64,000 bases of DNA from Bacillus_BD sp963765265 (GCA_963765265.1 CAVXVN010000005.1:124001-188000), one strand, 5' to 3'. Shown: positions 27,797-37,336, counted from the stretch's first letter. Numbers and translations: made by a program. The notes: generated from the letters alone by a model not told the origin.

Positions 27797-28909
27797 TTGA
27801 CAACAGAAACAACGTTAAAGCAAACACCATTATATGATACACATTTAAAATATGGAGGAAAGGTCATTGATTTTGGTGGCTGGGCACTACCAGTACAGTA
27901 TTCAGGCATTATAGAAGAACATGAGGCTGTTCGTAATAATGCAGGACTTTTTGATGTCTCCCATATGGGTGAAGTAATGGTTGAAGGAAAAGATGCCGAG
28001 AGCTATATCAACTATCTTGTTTCAAACGATGTAACGAAAGTTAAGATCAATCAAGCGCAATATTCAGTATTGTGTTACCCAGACGGTGGAGCTGTTGATG
28101 ACTTACTAGTTTACAAGTTAGCAGATGAAAAGTATTTGGTTGTCGTAAACGCTTCAAATACTGATAAAGACTTTGCATGGATGCAAGAACATTTAAAAGG
28201 TGATGTAACGATTTCTAATATTTCAGATGAAGTAGGACAAGTTGCCATCCAAGGTCCAAAAGCAGAAGCTATTTTACAAAAGCTAACTGAGACTGATTTA
28301 AGTCAAATTGCTGGATTCTATTTCGCTCAAAATGTGAATGTTGATGGCGTTACAGATATTCTAGTATCCCGTACAGGCTACACTGGAGAAGACGGCTTTG
28401 AACTTTACTTAGCAGCTGATAAGGTAGCAGAACTTTGGGATAAACTTCTTGAAGCTGGTAAAGAAGATGGATTAAAACCGTGTGGACTTGGTGCACGTGA
28501 TACTCTACGCTTTGAAGCGAAACTTCCGTTATATGGCCAAGAGCTTTCAAAAGATATCAGCGGACTTGAGGCTGGAATGGGCTTTGCTATTAAAGTTGCA
28601 AAAGAAAGCGATTTTATCGGAAAAGATGCCCTTGCAAAACTAAAAGAAGAAGGATTAAAACGCAAAATAGTAGGACTTGAAATTACTGGACGTGGTATCG
28701 CTCGTCATGATTACAAAGTATTTTCAACTTCAGGGGAAGAAATTGGAACTGTGACAACAGGAACTCATTCTCCAACACTAAAGAAAAGTTTAGCACTTGC
28801 ACTTGTACCAACAGAATATACACAAGTTGGAACAGAAGTGAAAATTGAGATTCGTAATAAACAAGTTGACGCAGTTGTTGTTAAATCACCATTCTATAAA
28901 AGAGGCTAA
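27797..28909 (+). CDS. gcvT: Glycine cleavage system T protein (aminomethyltransferase)
   Basis: Transfers the methylene group from aminomethyl-lipoyl-H protein to THF, releasing ammonia. The 370 residues are the family length. FGGWALPVQYSGIIEEHEAV is near the start, LFDVSHMGEV at ~52-61, the folate-binding RTGYTGEDGFELY at ~195-207, and GLGARDTLRFEA at ~237-248. The start is TTG, with GGAGGG at 27785-27790. gcvH, gcvPA and gcvPB follow closely, all in the same transcript. Confidence 0.97.
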   Translation: MTTETTLKQTPLYDTHLKYGGKVIDFGGWALPVQYSGIIEEHEAVRNNAGLFDVSHMGEVMVEGKDAESYINYLVSNDVTKVKINQAQYSVLCYPDGGAVDDLLVYKLADEKYLVVVNASNTDKDFAWMQEHLKGDVTISNISDEVGQVAIQGPKAEAILQKLTETDLSQIAGFYFAQNVNVDGVTDILVSRTGYTGEDGFELYLAADKVAELWDKLLEAGKEDGLKPCGLGARDTLRFEAKLPLYGQELSKDISGLEAGMGFAIKVAKESDFIGKDALAKLKEEGLKRKIVGLEITGRGIARHDYKVFSTSGEEIGTVTTGTHSPTLKKSLALALVPTEYTQVGTEVKIEIRNKQVDAVVVKSPFYKRG

Positions 28910-28996
28910 TGTTAATTAATTGGAAACCATTATTAAATGATTCATTTAATAATGGTAAAAATAAAAAAATACAAAAATTGGAAGGAAGTAATAACG

Positions 28997-29380
28997 ATGA
29001 CAAATTTATTATATAGCAAGGATCATGAGTGGGTACAACAATTAGAAGGAAATCGTGTACGTATCGGGATTTCTGATTATGCACAACATGCACTAGGAGA
29101 TATCGTGTTTGTTGAAAATCCTGAAGTGGATTCTGAAGTAAAAGCAAATGAAACTGTTGGGTCAATCGAATCAGTAAAAGCAGTTTCTGATCTTATTACT
29201 CCAGTATCAGGTGCTGTGGTTAGTGTAAATGAAGAGTTAGAAGATGCTCCACAATCTATTAACGAACAACCATTTGATGGCGGTTGGATCTTTGAAGTAG
29301 AATTATCAGATTCAGAAGAATTAAAAGGATTATTAAGTGAGGAAGAGTACAAAGCATTCATTAGTGAAGGAGAAGAATAA
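28997..29380 (+). CDS. gcvH: Glycine cleavage system H protein (operon copy)
   Basis: Lipoylated carrier shuttling the aminomethyl group between P, T and L proteins. 127 residues; the lipoyl lysine is K61 in GSIESVKAVSD. KDHEWV and HALGDIVFVE are typical. The frame is open further upstream, but GGAAGGAAG before 28997 and family alignment fix this start. A second gcvH at 63121-63504 lies in the yusH position. This one sits inside the glycine operon, which suggests a catabolic role. Confidence 0.96.
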   Translation: MTNLLYSKDHEWVQQLEGNRVRIGISDYAQHALGDIVFVENPEVDSEVKANETVGSIESVKAVSDLITPVSGAVVSVNEELEDAPQSINEQPFDGGWIFEVELSDSEELKGLLSEEEYKAFISEGEE

Positions 29381-29381
29381 G

Positions 29382-30734
29382 ATGACCAATACTTATAGAT
29401 ATCTTCCCGATACAGAACAAGATAAAAAGGAAATGCTTGACTTTATAGGCGTGTCTTCTATTGAAGACCTATTTGCAGACATTCCTGCTGAAGTTCGTCT
29501 AACTGAAGAATTAAACATTCCAGATGCACAATCTGAACCTGAAGTTTTGAAAAGTTTTAGTAAGCTAGCTCAAAAGAACATCAACGCTGACCAATATCCA
29601 ATTTTCCTTGGAGCAGGTACATACGATCATTATATCCCAAGTGTTGTTGATCATATGATCTCACGTTCAGAGTTCTATACAGCTTACACTCCATATCAAC
29701 CAGAAATCAGCCAAGGGGAATTACAAGCAATTTTCGAATTCCAATCAATGGTTTGTGAATTAACTGGAATGGATGCAGCTAACGCTTCAATGTATGATCA
29801 ATTTACAGCTCTTGCAGAAGCAGCATCTCTTGCTATTGGTCAAACAAAACGTAGTAAAGTTCTTGTTTCTAAATCAGTTCACCCTGAATCTCGTCAAATA
29901 TTAACAACTGTTGCAAGAGGACAAAACTACGGTGTTGGTGAGATCGGTCTTTCTGTAGATGTAACAGACTTAGAACAACTTAAAGCAGAACTTAATAAAG
30001 ATGTTGCAGCTGTAATCGTACAATATCCTAACTTCTTTGGATCTATCGAAGATTTAGCAGCGATTAAAGAACTTGCTAAAGCAAATGGTTCACTATTAAT
30101 CGTTAGTGCAAACCCACTTGCTCTAGGACTTCTACAAACACCTGGGAAATTAGGTGCAGATATTGTCGTAGGTGATATGCAGCCACTAGGTATTCCAATG
30201 TCATTTGGTGGACCACACTGCGGATATTTCGCTGTGAATAAAAAATACATCCGTAAAATCCCAGGACGTATTATTGGACAAACGACTGATGATAACGGAA
30301 AACGTGGATTTGTATTAACATTACAAGCACGTGAACAACATATTCGTCGTGAAAAGGCGACTTCTAATATCTGTTCGAACCAAGCATTAAACGCTCTAGC
30401 TTCTTCAATTTGTATGTCTGCTCTTGGTAAAAAAGGTATCCGTGAAATGGCAATGCAAAATGTTGAAAAAGCAGACTATGCTGCTAAGTCTCTTCAAAGC
30501 AAAGGCTTTACTGTTGTGAATGAATCATCATTCTTCAATGAATTTGTTGTTGAACTTCCTCGTTCAGTTAAAGAAGCAAACGCAAAACTTCTTGAAGCAG
30601 GAATCATTGGTGGATATGATTTAGGAATCGACTACGGTAAAGAAAATCAAATGCTTGTTGCAGTAACAGAACAACGTACAAAAGAAGAGATTGACCAATT
30701 TGTAGGAGCATTGGAGGCGGTTATTAATGGCTGA
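29382..30734 (+). CDS. gcvPA: Glycine dehydrogenase (decarboxylating) subunit 1
   Basis: N-terminal half of the two-subunit P protein that decarboxylates glycine on PLP and loads H protein. The 450 residues are typical. YRYLPDTEQDKKEML opens it, FLGAGTYDHYIPSVVDHMIS is at ~72-91, YTPYQPEISQGELQAIFEFQ at ~103-122, and SNICSNQALNALASSI at ~326-341. An in-frame upstream start at 29337 lies inside gcvH; GAAGGAGAAG favours 29382. It overlaps gcvPB by eight bases. Confidence 0.97.
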   Translation: MTNTYRYLPDTEQDKKEMLDFIGVSSIEDLFADIPAEVRLTEELNIPDAQSEPEVLKSFSKLAQKNINADQYPIFLGAGTYDHYIPSVVDHMISRSEFYTAYTPYQPEISQGELQAIFEFQSMVCELTGMDAANASMYDQFTALAEAASLAIGQTKRSKVLVSKSVHPESRQILTTVARGQNYGVGEIGLSVDVTDLEQLKAELNKDVAAVIVQYPNFFGSIEDLAAIKELAKANGSLLIVSANPLALGLLQTPGKLGADIVVGDMQPLGIPMSFGGPHCGYFAVNKKYIRKIPGRIIGQTTDDNGKRGFVLTLQAREQHIRREKATSNICSNQALNALASSICMSALGKKGIREMAMQNVEKADYAAKSLQSKGFTVVNESSFFNEFVVELPRSVKEANAKLLEAGIIGGYDLGIDYGKENQMLVAVTEQRTKEEIDQFVGALEAVING

Positions 30735-32223
30735 GTATAATGAGCTGATTTTTGAAGTAACACGTCCTGGTCGTGTAGGTTACAGCCTTCCGAAAAGTGA
30801 CGTTGCAAGCATCAATCTTGAAGATAAATTTCCAAAACATTTAATTCGTGATGAGGAAGCAGATCTTCCTGAAGTAGCTGAATTGGACCTTGTTCGTCAC
30901 TATACAGCACTTTCAAATAAAAACCATGGTGTAGACAATGGATTCTATCCACTAGGTTCTTGTACAATGAAATACAATCCAAAAGTAAACGAAGTAGTAG
31001 CTCGTTACCCAGGATTTAGCCGTGTTCACCCATATCAAGCAAGTGAAACAATTCAAGGTGCATTAGAGCTATTATATAATTTACAAGAAGAGTTAGCTGT
31101 TATCACTGGTATGGACTTAGTAACACTTCAACCTTCTGCAGGTGCTCAAGGTGAGTGGACTGGATTAATGATGGTAAGAGCTTATCATGAAAGTAGAGGA
31201 GATGGAGATACAAGAAAAACTGTTCTTGTTCCAGACTCTGCTCATGGTACGAACCCTGCAAGTGCAGCTGTTGCTGGCTATGACATCGTAACAATTCCAT
31301 CTAAAGAAAATGGATTAGTTGATGTAGAAGCATTAAAAGCAAAACTTGATGAAATTGGTGGCAGTGTAGCTGCATTGATGTTAACTAACCCTAATACAGT
31401 AGGTTTGTTTGAACAAGAAATCGTAGAAATTGCTAAAGTAGTTCATGAAGCTGGCGGCTTATTATACTATGATGGAGCAAATACAAATGCGATCATGGGT
31501 AAAACTACTCCAGGATGCATGGGATTTGACATCGTTCACTTAAACCTTCATAAAACATTCACTGGCCCACACGGTGGTGGAGGTCCTGGTTCTGGTCCTG
31601 TTGGAGTTAAAAAGGAGATCATTCCTTTCTTACCAGTACCACGTATAGAAAAAGAAGGCGACAAGTTTGTATTAAATTATAATCATCCACAATCTATTGG
31701 CCGTGTTAAAGGCTACTATGGAAACTTTGGTATTAACGTTCGGGCATATGCTTATATTCGTACAATGGGACCAGTTGGATTACGTGAAGTTTCTGAAGGT
31801 GCAGTACTTCATGCTAACTACCTATTTAAGAAACTTGAACCATACTTTGATGCTCCATTCAAACAACTTTGTAAACACGAATTTGTATTATCTGGAGATA
31901 AACAGAAGAAACTTGGGGTTCGTACGCTTGATATGGCAAAACGTCTGTTAGATTTTGGTTACCATCCACCAACAATCTATTTCCCATTAATCGTTTCTGA
32001 ATGTATGATGATTGAGCCAACAGAAACTGAATCTAAAGAAACAATGGATGCTTTTGCTGAAGTACTGATTCAAATTGCTAAAGAAGTAGAAGAAAATCCA
32101 GATACAGTTCTTGAAGCTCCACATACAACGATCATTGGACGTTTGGACGAAGTTGCAGCTGCAAGAAATCAAATCGTACGTTACACAAAACCAGAAGCAG
32201 CAAAAGTAGCTGTAGAAGCATAA
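30727..32223 (+). CDS. gcvPB: Glycine dehydrogenase (decarboxylating) subunit 2
   Basis: PLP-binding half of the P protein, forming a complex with GcvPA. 498 residues. FYPLGSCTMKYNP is at ~76-88, LQPSAGAQGEWTGL at ~134-147, and the PLP lysine is in HLNLHKTFTGPHGGG near residue 275. The GGAGGCGG site lies inside the end of gcvPA, which suggests coupled translation. A hairpin follows 16 bases after the stop, so lipA may be read through or separately transcribed. Confidence 0.97.
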   Translation: MAEYNELIFEVTRPGRVGYSLPKSDVASINLEDKFPKHLIRDEEADLPEVAELDLVRHYTALSNKNHGVDNGFYPLGSCTMKYNPKVNEVVARYPGFSRVHPYQASETIQGALELLYNLQEELAVITGMDLVTLQPSAGAQGEWTGLMMVRAYHESRGDGDTRKTVLVPDSAHGTNPASAAVAGYDIVTIPSKENGLVDVEALKAKLDEIGGSVAALMLTNPNTVGLFEQEIVEIAKVVHEAGGLLYYDGANTNAIMGKTTPGCMGFDIVHLNLHKTFTGPHGGGGPGSGPVGVKKEIIPFLPVPRIEKEGDKFVLNYNHPQSIGRVKGYYGNFGINVRAYAYIRTMGPVGLREVSEGAVLHANYLFKKLEPYFDAPFKQLCKHEFVLSGDKQKKLGVRTLDMAKRLLDFGYHPPTIYFPLIVSECMMIEPTETESKETMDAFAEVLIQIAKEVEENPDTVLEAPHTTIIGRLDEVAAARNQIVRYTKPEAAKVAVEA

Positions 32224-32238
32224 TATAAACACACAACC

Positions 32239-32279
32239 AGGAATGAAGTGAAAGAGAAGTTATTTTTCATTTCATTCCT
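32239..32279 (+). terminator. Hairpin after gcvPB
   Basis: AGGAATGAAGTGAAA / TTTCATTTCATTCCT stem (one mismatch) with a ten-base loop. The T-run after it is weak, so it may act as a partial terminator or mRNA stabiliser. Confidence 0.65.
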
Positions 32280-32362
32280 ATATATTTATCCAACTCTAGA
32301 TTCATACAGAATATACGAATAGCAAGATCGTCTACTTGTGTTCCGCAACGGGAGAGAATAAT

Positions 32363-33250
32363 ATGACTAACGAACATGTTCAAAAGAAACCGGATTGGCT
32401 AAAAATTAAATTAAATACAAATGAACAGTATACTGGCATTAAAAAAATGATTCGTGAAGAAAAACTTCACACTGTTTGTGAAGAAGCAAAATGTCCTAAC
32501 ATCCATGAGTGTTGGGCTGAACGAAGAACAGCAACCTTTATGATTTTAGGAAGTCTTTGTACTCGTGCATGTCGATTCTGTGCAGTGCAAACTGGACTAC
32601 CAACAGAACTTGATTTGCAAGAGCCAGAGCGTGTAGCAGAATCAGTCGAGAAAATGGGATTAAAACATGTAGTCATTACCGCTGTTGCTCGTGATGATTT
32701 AAAAGATGGTGGAGCTGAGGTCTTTGCGGAAACCATTCGTGCTGTAAGACGTCGTAATCCGTTCTGTAGTATTGAGGTTCTTCCTTCAGATATGAATGGA
32801 GAATATGATAACATAAAAACATTAATGGATGCGAAGCCAGATATTTTAAATCACAACATTGAAACGGTGAAACGTTTATCACCATCTGTTCGTGCTCGTG
32901 CAACTTATGAACGTTCACTTGAAGTGTTGAGACGTGCAAAAGAGATGAGTCCTAATACTCCTACAAAATCAAGTATTATGGTTGGTCTTGGAGAAACAAA
33001 GGAAGAACTCTTAGAAGCAATGGATGATCTTCGTGCAAATGATGTCAATATTCTTACGTTAGGTCAATATTTACAGCCAACTAAACGACATTTAAAAGTG
33101 CAAAAATATTGGAGTCCTGAAGAATTTAATGAATTAAAGGAAATTGCCCTATCAAAAGGGTTTAGTCACTGTGAAGCGGGACCTCTTGTTCGCTCATCTT
33201 ATCATGCTGATGAACAAGTACAAGCAGCAAAGGCGAAAGTACATGCATAA
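32363..33250 (+). CDS. lipA: Lipoyl synthase
   Basis: Radical-SAM enzyme that inserts two sulfurs into protein-bound octanoyl groups, here relevant to the lipoyl H protein. The 295 residues contain the auxiliary cluster motif CEEAKCPNIHEC (~36-47), the radical-SAM CTRACRFC (~62-69) and the RSSYHAD serine motif near the C-terminus. The start at 32363 is chosen for the GGGAGAG site; an in-frame GTG at 32336 is less likely. It lies directly behind the P-protein genes, an uncommon but logical linkage. Confidence 0.96.
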   Translation: MTNEHVQKKPDWLKIKLNTNEQYTGIKKMIREEKLHTVCEEAKCPNIHECWAERRTATFMILGSLCTRACRFCAVQTGLPTELDLQEPERVAESVEKMGLKHVVITAVARDDLKDGGAEVFAETIRAVRRRNPFCSIEVLPSDMNGEYDNIKTLMDAKPDILNHNIETVKRLSPSVRARATYERSLEVLRRAKEMSPNTPTKSSIMVGLGETKEELLEAMDDLRANDVNILTLGQYLQPTKRHLKVQKYWSPEEFNELKEIALSKGFSHCEAGPLVRSSYHADEQVQAAKAKVHA

Positions 33251-33275
33251 ATGATTGTTAGAGGAGGGGATTAAA

Positions 33276-33574
33276 ATAGATATTATCATAACAGCGGCAG
33301 CGACTAGATACAGCTGAAAGAAATAGTGTCGAAGGAAAACCATTCTCCTCGTATTGACGCTAATATTGCAGGTGGATGTGGAATATCAGTTAAATTTGCG
33401 CTTCTTTTTGATGAACCACGTCGAAACGATACAGTTATTGAATATGAAGATATTCAAATACAAATCGACCCTTTTACAAAACGATACTTAGGTGAAGTTA
33501 CGCAGATTGATTATTCTGTTGAAGAAGGTTTTTTAGTTGGAGAAAACTTTATTTCAGGAGATTGTGCTATATAA
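33276..33574 (+). CDS. HesB/IscA-like iron-sulfur protein, disrupted N-terminus
   Basis: The downstream frame reads ANIAGGCGISVKFALLFDEP and ends GFLVGENFISGDCAI, resembling small HesB/IscA-like proteins of Bacilli with a GGC cysteine and a C-terminal cysteine. The expected N-terminal strand (DIIITAAATRY) is visible at 33279-33311 in another frame, followed by stops, and there is no ATG, so at least one indel separates the parts. It has a GAGGAGGGG site. The role would be Fe-S handling, fitting the neighbour lipA, which needs two clusters. Functional state is uncertain. Confidence 0.55.
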
Positions 33575-33706
33575 AATAGATGAATAGTTAGTGTCGACTA
33601 ACTTGTTTATGATGCTTATTTGCATGATAGGTAAAATTTCCAATTAAATCAATTTAATGAATGGGTACTAACTTCTAATCAGTGCGTAACAGAAAATGAA
33701 TGAAAT

Positions 33707-33763
33707 GGTAGAAAGCAAAAAGATAAATTTTTTAAAAGGACAGCTGCTTTCTACCTCTTTTTT
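33707..33763 (+). terminator. Terminator upstream of lpdA
   Basis: GGTAGAAAGCA (33707-33717) pairs with TGCTTTCTACC (33745-33755) over a 27-base loop, followed by a T-rich run. lpdA would then need its own promoter or readthrough. Confidence 0.6.
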
Positions 33764-33808
33764 AATCATTGCAGGATTTTTAATTTAATCAAAAGGGGAG
33801 ATATTCAG

Positions 33809-35210
33809 ATGGTACAAGCATATGATGTAGTTATTCTTGGTGGCGGAACAGGCGGATATGTTGCAGCTATACGCGCATCTCAATTAGGATTAAAAACGGC
33901 AATTGTTGAAAAAGCAAAACTAGGAGGTACATGCCTACATGCTGGTTGTATTCCTACTAAAGCTTTATTAAGAAGTGCGGAAGTATATTCGAACACAAAA
34001 AATGCAGCTCGAGTTTGGTGTCCTTGCATCTGAAGTTGGTTTTGATTTCTCTAGAGTTCAAGCTAGAAAAGAAGAAATCACTGATCGTTTATTTAAAGGT
34101 GTTCAGCATCTAATGAAAAAAGGAAAAATTGATGTATTTGAGGGAACAGGAACGATTTTAGGTACAAAAGATCTTTTAGTCAAATTAAATAATGGAGAAG
34201 AAGATGTTCTTCTGAATTCGAAAAATATCATTATTGCAACTGGATCACGTCCTAGAACACTTCCAGGCCTTGAAGCAGATAGTACATATGTCATGACTTC
34301 AGATGAAGCACTACAAATGACAGAACTACCAAAATCGATTATTATTGTCGGCGGTGGAGTTATTGGGATGGAATGGGCATCTTTACTTCTTGACTTCGGT
34401 ATTGAAGTAACCGTGCTTGAATATGCGGATCGAATTTTACCGACTGAAGATAAAGATGTTTCTAAAGAGATTCAAAGATTAATGAAGAAAAAAGGTATAA
34501 AAATCGTAACAGGGGCAAAAGTGCTTCCAGAAACGATTGAAAAAGGTGACGGTGTTACAATTAAAGCAGAGGTTAAAGGAAAAGAAACATCATATTCTGC
34601 AGAGAAACTATTAGTATCTGTTGGACGTGCGTCAAATGTTGAAGGAATCGGTCTTGAAAATCTCACCATTGAAATGAACCGTGGTAGTATTCAAACAAAT
34701 GAATTTTTCCAAACAACTGAACCAGGTTTTTATGCAATCGGAGATGTTATTGGTGGACTTCAACTTGCGCATGTTGCTTCACATGAGGGAATCATTGCTG
34801 TTGAACATATCGCAGGTGAAAATCCTTCCCCACTTGATTATAACCTTGTTGCCAAGTGTGTATATTGCAGCCCTGAAGTCGCAAGTGTTGGTATAACGGA
34901 AGACCAAGCAAAAGAAAAAGGATATGCTGTTAAAATTGGTAAATTCTCATTCCGTGCAATTGGAAAGGCGCTTGTTTTTGGTGAATCAGATGGGTTTGTT
35001 AAACTTGTTGTCGAAGAAGGAACGAATAAGTTGTTAGGTGCACATATGGTTGGACCACATGTAACGGATATGATTACAGAAGTCGCACTTGCTCAAGTAG
35101 TAAATGCAACAGCCATGGATATAGCACATACTATTCATCCACACCCAACAATGACAGAAGCAATTGGTGAAGCAGCACTAGCAGTAAATGGCATGGAGAT
35201 TCATGCTTAA
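33809..35210 (+). CDS. lpdA: Dihydrolipoyl dehydrogenase (E3 / L protein), one frameshift
   Basis: FAD/NAD enzyme reoxidising dihydrolipoyl groups. The FAD-binding GGGTGGYVAAIRASQLG motif is at residues ~10-26, the redox disulfide in GGTCLHAGCIPTKALLRS at ~41-58, the NAD site in IIVGGGVIGMEWASLL, and the C-terminal HPHPTMTEAIGEA holds the His-Glu base. The frame breaks at 34010, where one C in GCAGCTCGAG is extra (NAAEFGVLASEV expected). The CLHAGC form resembles branched-chain E3 enzymes, but context suggests it serves the glycine cleavage system. GGGGAG precedes the start. Confidence 0.93.
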
Positions 35211-35246
35211 TTATGTAAGGCTCTAAATGTTAAGATTGGACCCGAA

Positions 35247-35303
35247 AAAGGCCTAAAAAAACGGACTTACTAATAAAAGTGAGTCCGTTTTTTTAGGCCT
35301 TTT
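35247..35303 (+). terminator. Terminator after lpdA
   Basis: Long stem AAAGGCCTAAAAAAACGGAC / GTCCGTTTTTTTAGGCCTTT with internal continuation ACTTAC/GTGAGT. It shares the ACGGACTTAC arm with the ssrA terminator. Confidence 0.88.
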
Positions 35304-35312
35304 TGTTTGCAG

Positions 35313-35349
35313 TGAAAATAAAAACCCCGATTTAATTGGAATCGGGGTT
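35313..35349 (-). terminator. Terminator of the IDEAL-domain gene
   Basis: Stem AACCCCGATT / AATCGGGGTT (35323-35349). On the minus strand it is followed by a T-rich run. Confidence 0.8.
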
Positions 35350-35367
35350 AACTTACATTTATAAAAG

Positions 35368-35565
35368 TTAATCAAGATACTTTTTTAGTTTTTCTGTTAG
35401 GTCCATGAAATTTTCTTTGTTGCGTTCACGTAACGATTGGTCGATTTCCTCTAGTATTTGCTCTTTTTGGAAATCATGGAGTGCCTTTTCTAACACCATT
35501 TCAGCCAGTAGCGAATCATCAATTACCTCAGGTTGTTTGGGCGAATTTAGAAAATACTTTTTCAT
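35368..35565 (-). CDS. Small IDEAL-domain protein
   Basis: A 65-residue acidic/helical protein whose central part (DDSLLAEMVLEKALHDFQKE followed by QILEEIDQSL) fits the IDEAL domain (named for its IDEAL-like motif) found in small Firmicutes proteins, some linked to ComK regulation. A strong AAGGAGTTG site lies ten bases before the start on the minus strand. It is divergent from the GPH symporter, with its own terminator. The biochemical role is unknown. Confidence 0.75.
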   Translation of the reverse strand: MKKYFLNSPKQPEVIDDSLLAEMVLEKALHDFQKEQILEEIDQSLRERNKENFMDLTEKLKKYLD

Positions 35566-35639
35566 TAGGAAATCAACTCCTTACCCTTTTTTTTATTATA
35601 ACAGTTAAATTCTGATAATTCAAACATTAATTTAAATAT

Positions 35640-35699
35640 TGTTAACGTTTTCATTTTTTAATTGAAATTACAGCAAAAAGATGCTAGTATACTAGTATA
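35640..35699 (+). promoter_or_regulatory. Hexuronate promoter P1: cre, -35/-10 and GntR-type operator
   Basis: Cre-like TGTTAACGTTTTCA (35640-35653), then TTGAAA (35662-35667), a 17-base spacer, TAGTAT (35685-35690). The -10 is embedded in the palindromic operator TGCTAGTATACTAGTATA (35682-35699). The same plan occurs at 45636-45695 and 45962-46021, and without the cre at 38279-38318. It controls the first GPH symporter. Confidence 0.8.
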
Positions 35700-35757
35700 A
35701 GAAGAAAAAGGAGGAACGAATAGGGATATTACAGAGGGTTTTTGTAAAACATCTAAA

Positions 35758-35785
35758 TGAAAGCGGTTAAATGAAAGCGTTATCT
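35758..35785 (+). promoter_or_regulatory. Pair of CcpA cre sites in the symporter leader
   Basis: TGAAAGCGGTTAAA (35758-35771) and TGAAAGCGTTATCT (35772-35785); the second fits the cre consensus with one mismatch. Located downstream of the promoter, they could act as a roadblock. Confidence 0.65.
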
Positions 35786-35847
35786 ATGCCGAATGGTATT
35801 ATTCATTTTATTTTTTCTAATATTTAAATTTTTTGGAGGTGTCAAAG

Positions 35848-37251
35848 ATGGGTCAATCAATTCAGAAAGAAACAGGTTTAAACGGTAAAACAATACGTCC
35901 TTTTGGTATGAGAGATAAATTCGGTTATTTGTTTGGTGATTTTGGAAACGATTTCTTCTTTATATTAGTCGCAGCGTTCTTAATGGTATTTTATACAGAT
36001 ATATTTGGAATTCACCCAGCACAAGTCGGAATATTATTCATGGTTGCAAGACTTTGGGATGCATTCGCTGATATCACTTGGGGTCGCTTTATTGACACAA
36101 GAAAAGCTACAAAGAATGGGAAGTTCAGACCTTGGATTTTGAGAATGTCCATCCCGCTCGTTGTTGTTGGGGTATTAATGTTCGTTCATATTCCTGGTAT
36201 GTCTAATGGATTCTATCTTGCTTATGCCTATGTCACTTATATTATCTGGGGATCATTGTATAGTACAGTAAACATTCCTTATGGATCAATGGCTTCAGTC
36301 ATTACAGCTGACCCAGTTGAACGTACTTCATTATCATCTTGGAGAACTTTAGGAGGACAACTAGCTGGATTAATTATCAACGTAGTTGGACCAATGATTT
36401 TATTTGTTAACAACAGACCAAGTGCTGACCGCTTCATCTTAGCTGCATGTATTTTTGGTGGTCTTGCTATTGCTTGTTACTTAGCTTGTTATAAATTAAC
36501 AACTGAACGTATCGTAATGGATGAAACAGCAAAACCAAAAGTAAGCTTAGGAAAAACAATGAAAGGTCTTGTTAAAAACAAACCATTAATTTCATTCCTA
36601 GTTCTTTCTTTAGGATTTATGATTGTCTTCATGTTGATTGGTACTGTAAACGTTTATTTATTTAAAGATTACTTCGAAAGCGCAAAAGCATTATCTTTGG
36701 TTGGTCTACTTCAAGCATGTGCTGTATTTGTAGCAATGCCATTTATTAATCCATTGGTTAAGAAATTTGGTAAAAAAGAAATAGCTTCAGCTGGTTTATT
36801 AGTAGCTGTTGTTGTGTATGCTGTTCTATACTTCTTACCAGGATTATCAGCAATGCAATTCGTTGGTGTCTTAACAGTGGCTATGATTGGTTATGGTGTC
36901 TTCAATCTAGTTATATGGGCGTTCGTTACAGACGTAATTGATTACCATGAATACTTAACTGGACTTCGTGAAGATGGCACAGTTTATTCTATCTACTCAA
37001 TGGCGCGTAAGATTGGACAAGCTGTTGCTGGAGGTGTCGGTGGTATTGCCATTGGGGCAGTTGGTTACCAAGCAGGTGCTGCAGGACAAACAGCTGAAAC
37101 TCTTCAAGGAATTCATACGCTTGGAACATTAGTGCCAGCCGTTGTACTTGGAATTGTCTTCTTAATATTAGTATTCTTCTATCCATTGAACAAAAAACGA
37201 ACTCATCAACTTGCAAGCGATTTAGATGAAAGAAGAAAAGCGAAAAAATAA
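35848..37251 (+). CDS. GPH-family sugar/hexuronide:cation symporter (copy 1)
   Basis: Twelve-helix MFS transporter of the glycoside-pentoside-hexuronide family. It opens FGMRDKFGYLFGDFGNDFFF and contains the GPH signature WDAFADITWGRFID at ~65-78, plus PYGSMASVITADPVERTSLS in the mid loop and DVIDYHEYLTGLREDGT at ~360-376. 467 residues. GGAGGT at 35835-35840 places the start at 35848 rather than the in-frame upstream codon. It likely imports glucuronate, galacturonate or their glycosides, judged from the downstream catabolic genes. It is paralogous to the symporter at 46222-47632. Confidence 0.88.
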   Translation: MGQSIQKETGLNGKTIRPFGMRDKFGYLFGDFGNDFFFILVAAFLMVFYTDIFGIHPAQVGILFMVARLWDAFADITWGRFIDTRKATKNGKFRPWILRMSIPLVVVGVLMFVHIPGMSNGFYLAYAYVTYIIWGSLYSTVNIPYGSMASVITADPVERTSLSSWRTLGGQLAGLIINVVGPMILFVNNRPSADRFILAACIFGGLAIACYLACYKLTTERIVMDETAKPKVSLGKTMKGLVKNKPLISFLVLSLGFMIVFMLIGTVNVYLFKDYFESAKALSLVGLLQACAVFVAMPFINPLVKKFGKKEIASAGLLVAVVVYAVLYFLPGLSAMQFVGVLTVAMIGYGVFNLVIWAFVTDVIDYHEYLTGLREDGTVYSIYSMARKIGQAVAGGVGGIAIGAVGYQAGAAGQTAETLQGIHTLGTLVPAVVLGIVFLILVFFYPLNKKRTHQLASDLDERRKAKK

Positions 37252-37279
37252 ATGAAATGAACTAGATTCTAGTAAAATT

Positions 37280-37319
37280 GAAGATAGCTATGATGTCCTA
37301 GCTATCTTCTCTTCTTTTA
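37280..37319 (+). terminator. Terminator after symporter 1
   Basis: Stem GAAGATAGCTA / TAGCTATCTTC (37280-37309) with an eight-base loop and a T-rich tail. Confidence 0.8.
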
Positions 37320-37336
37320 ATATTTAGTGTAAAAAA

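Noticed and set aside
30000..30250. Long minus-strand open frames opposite gcvPA, gcvT, gcvH and rnr
   Set aside because: They are antisense shadows of well-supported genes, with no start sites or family features.
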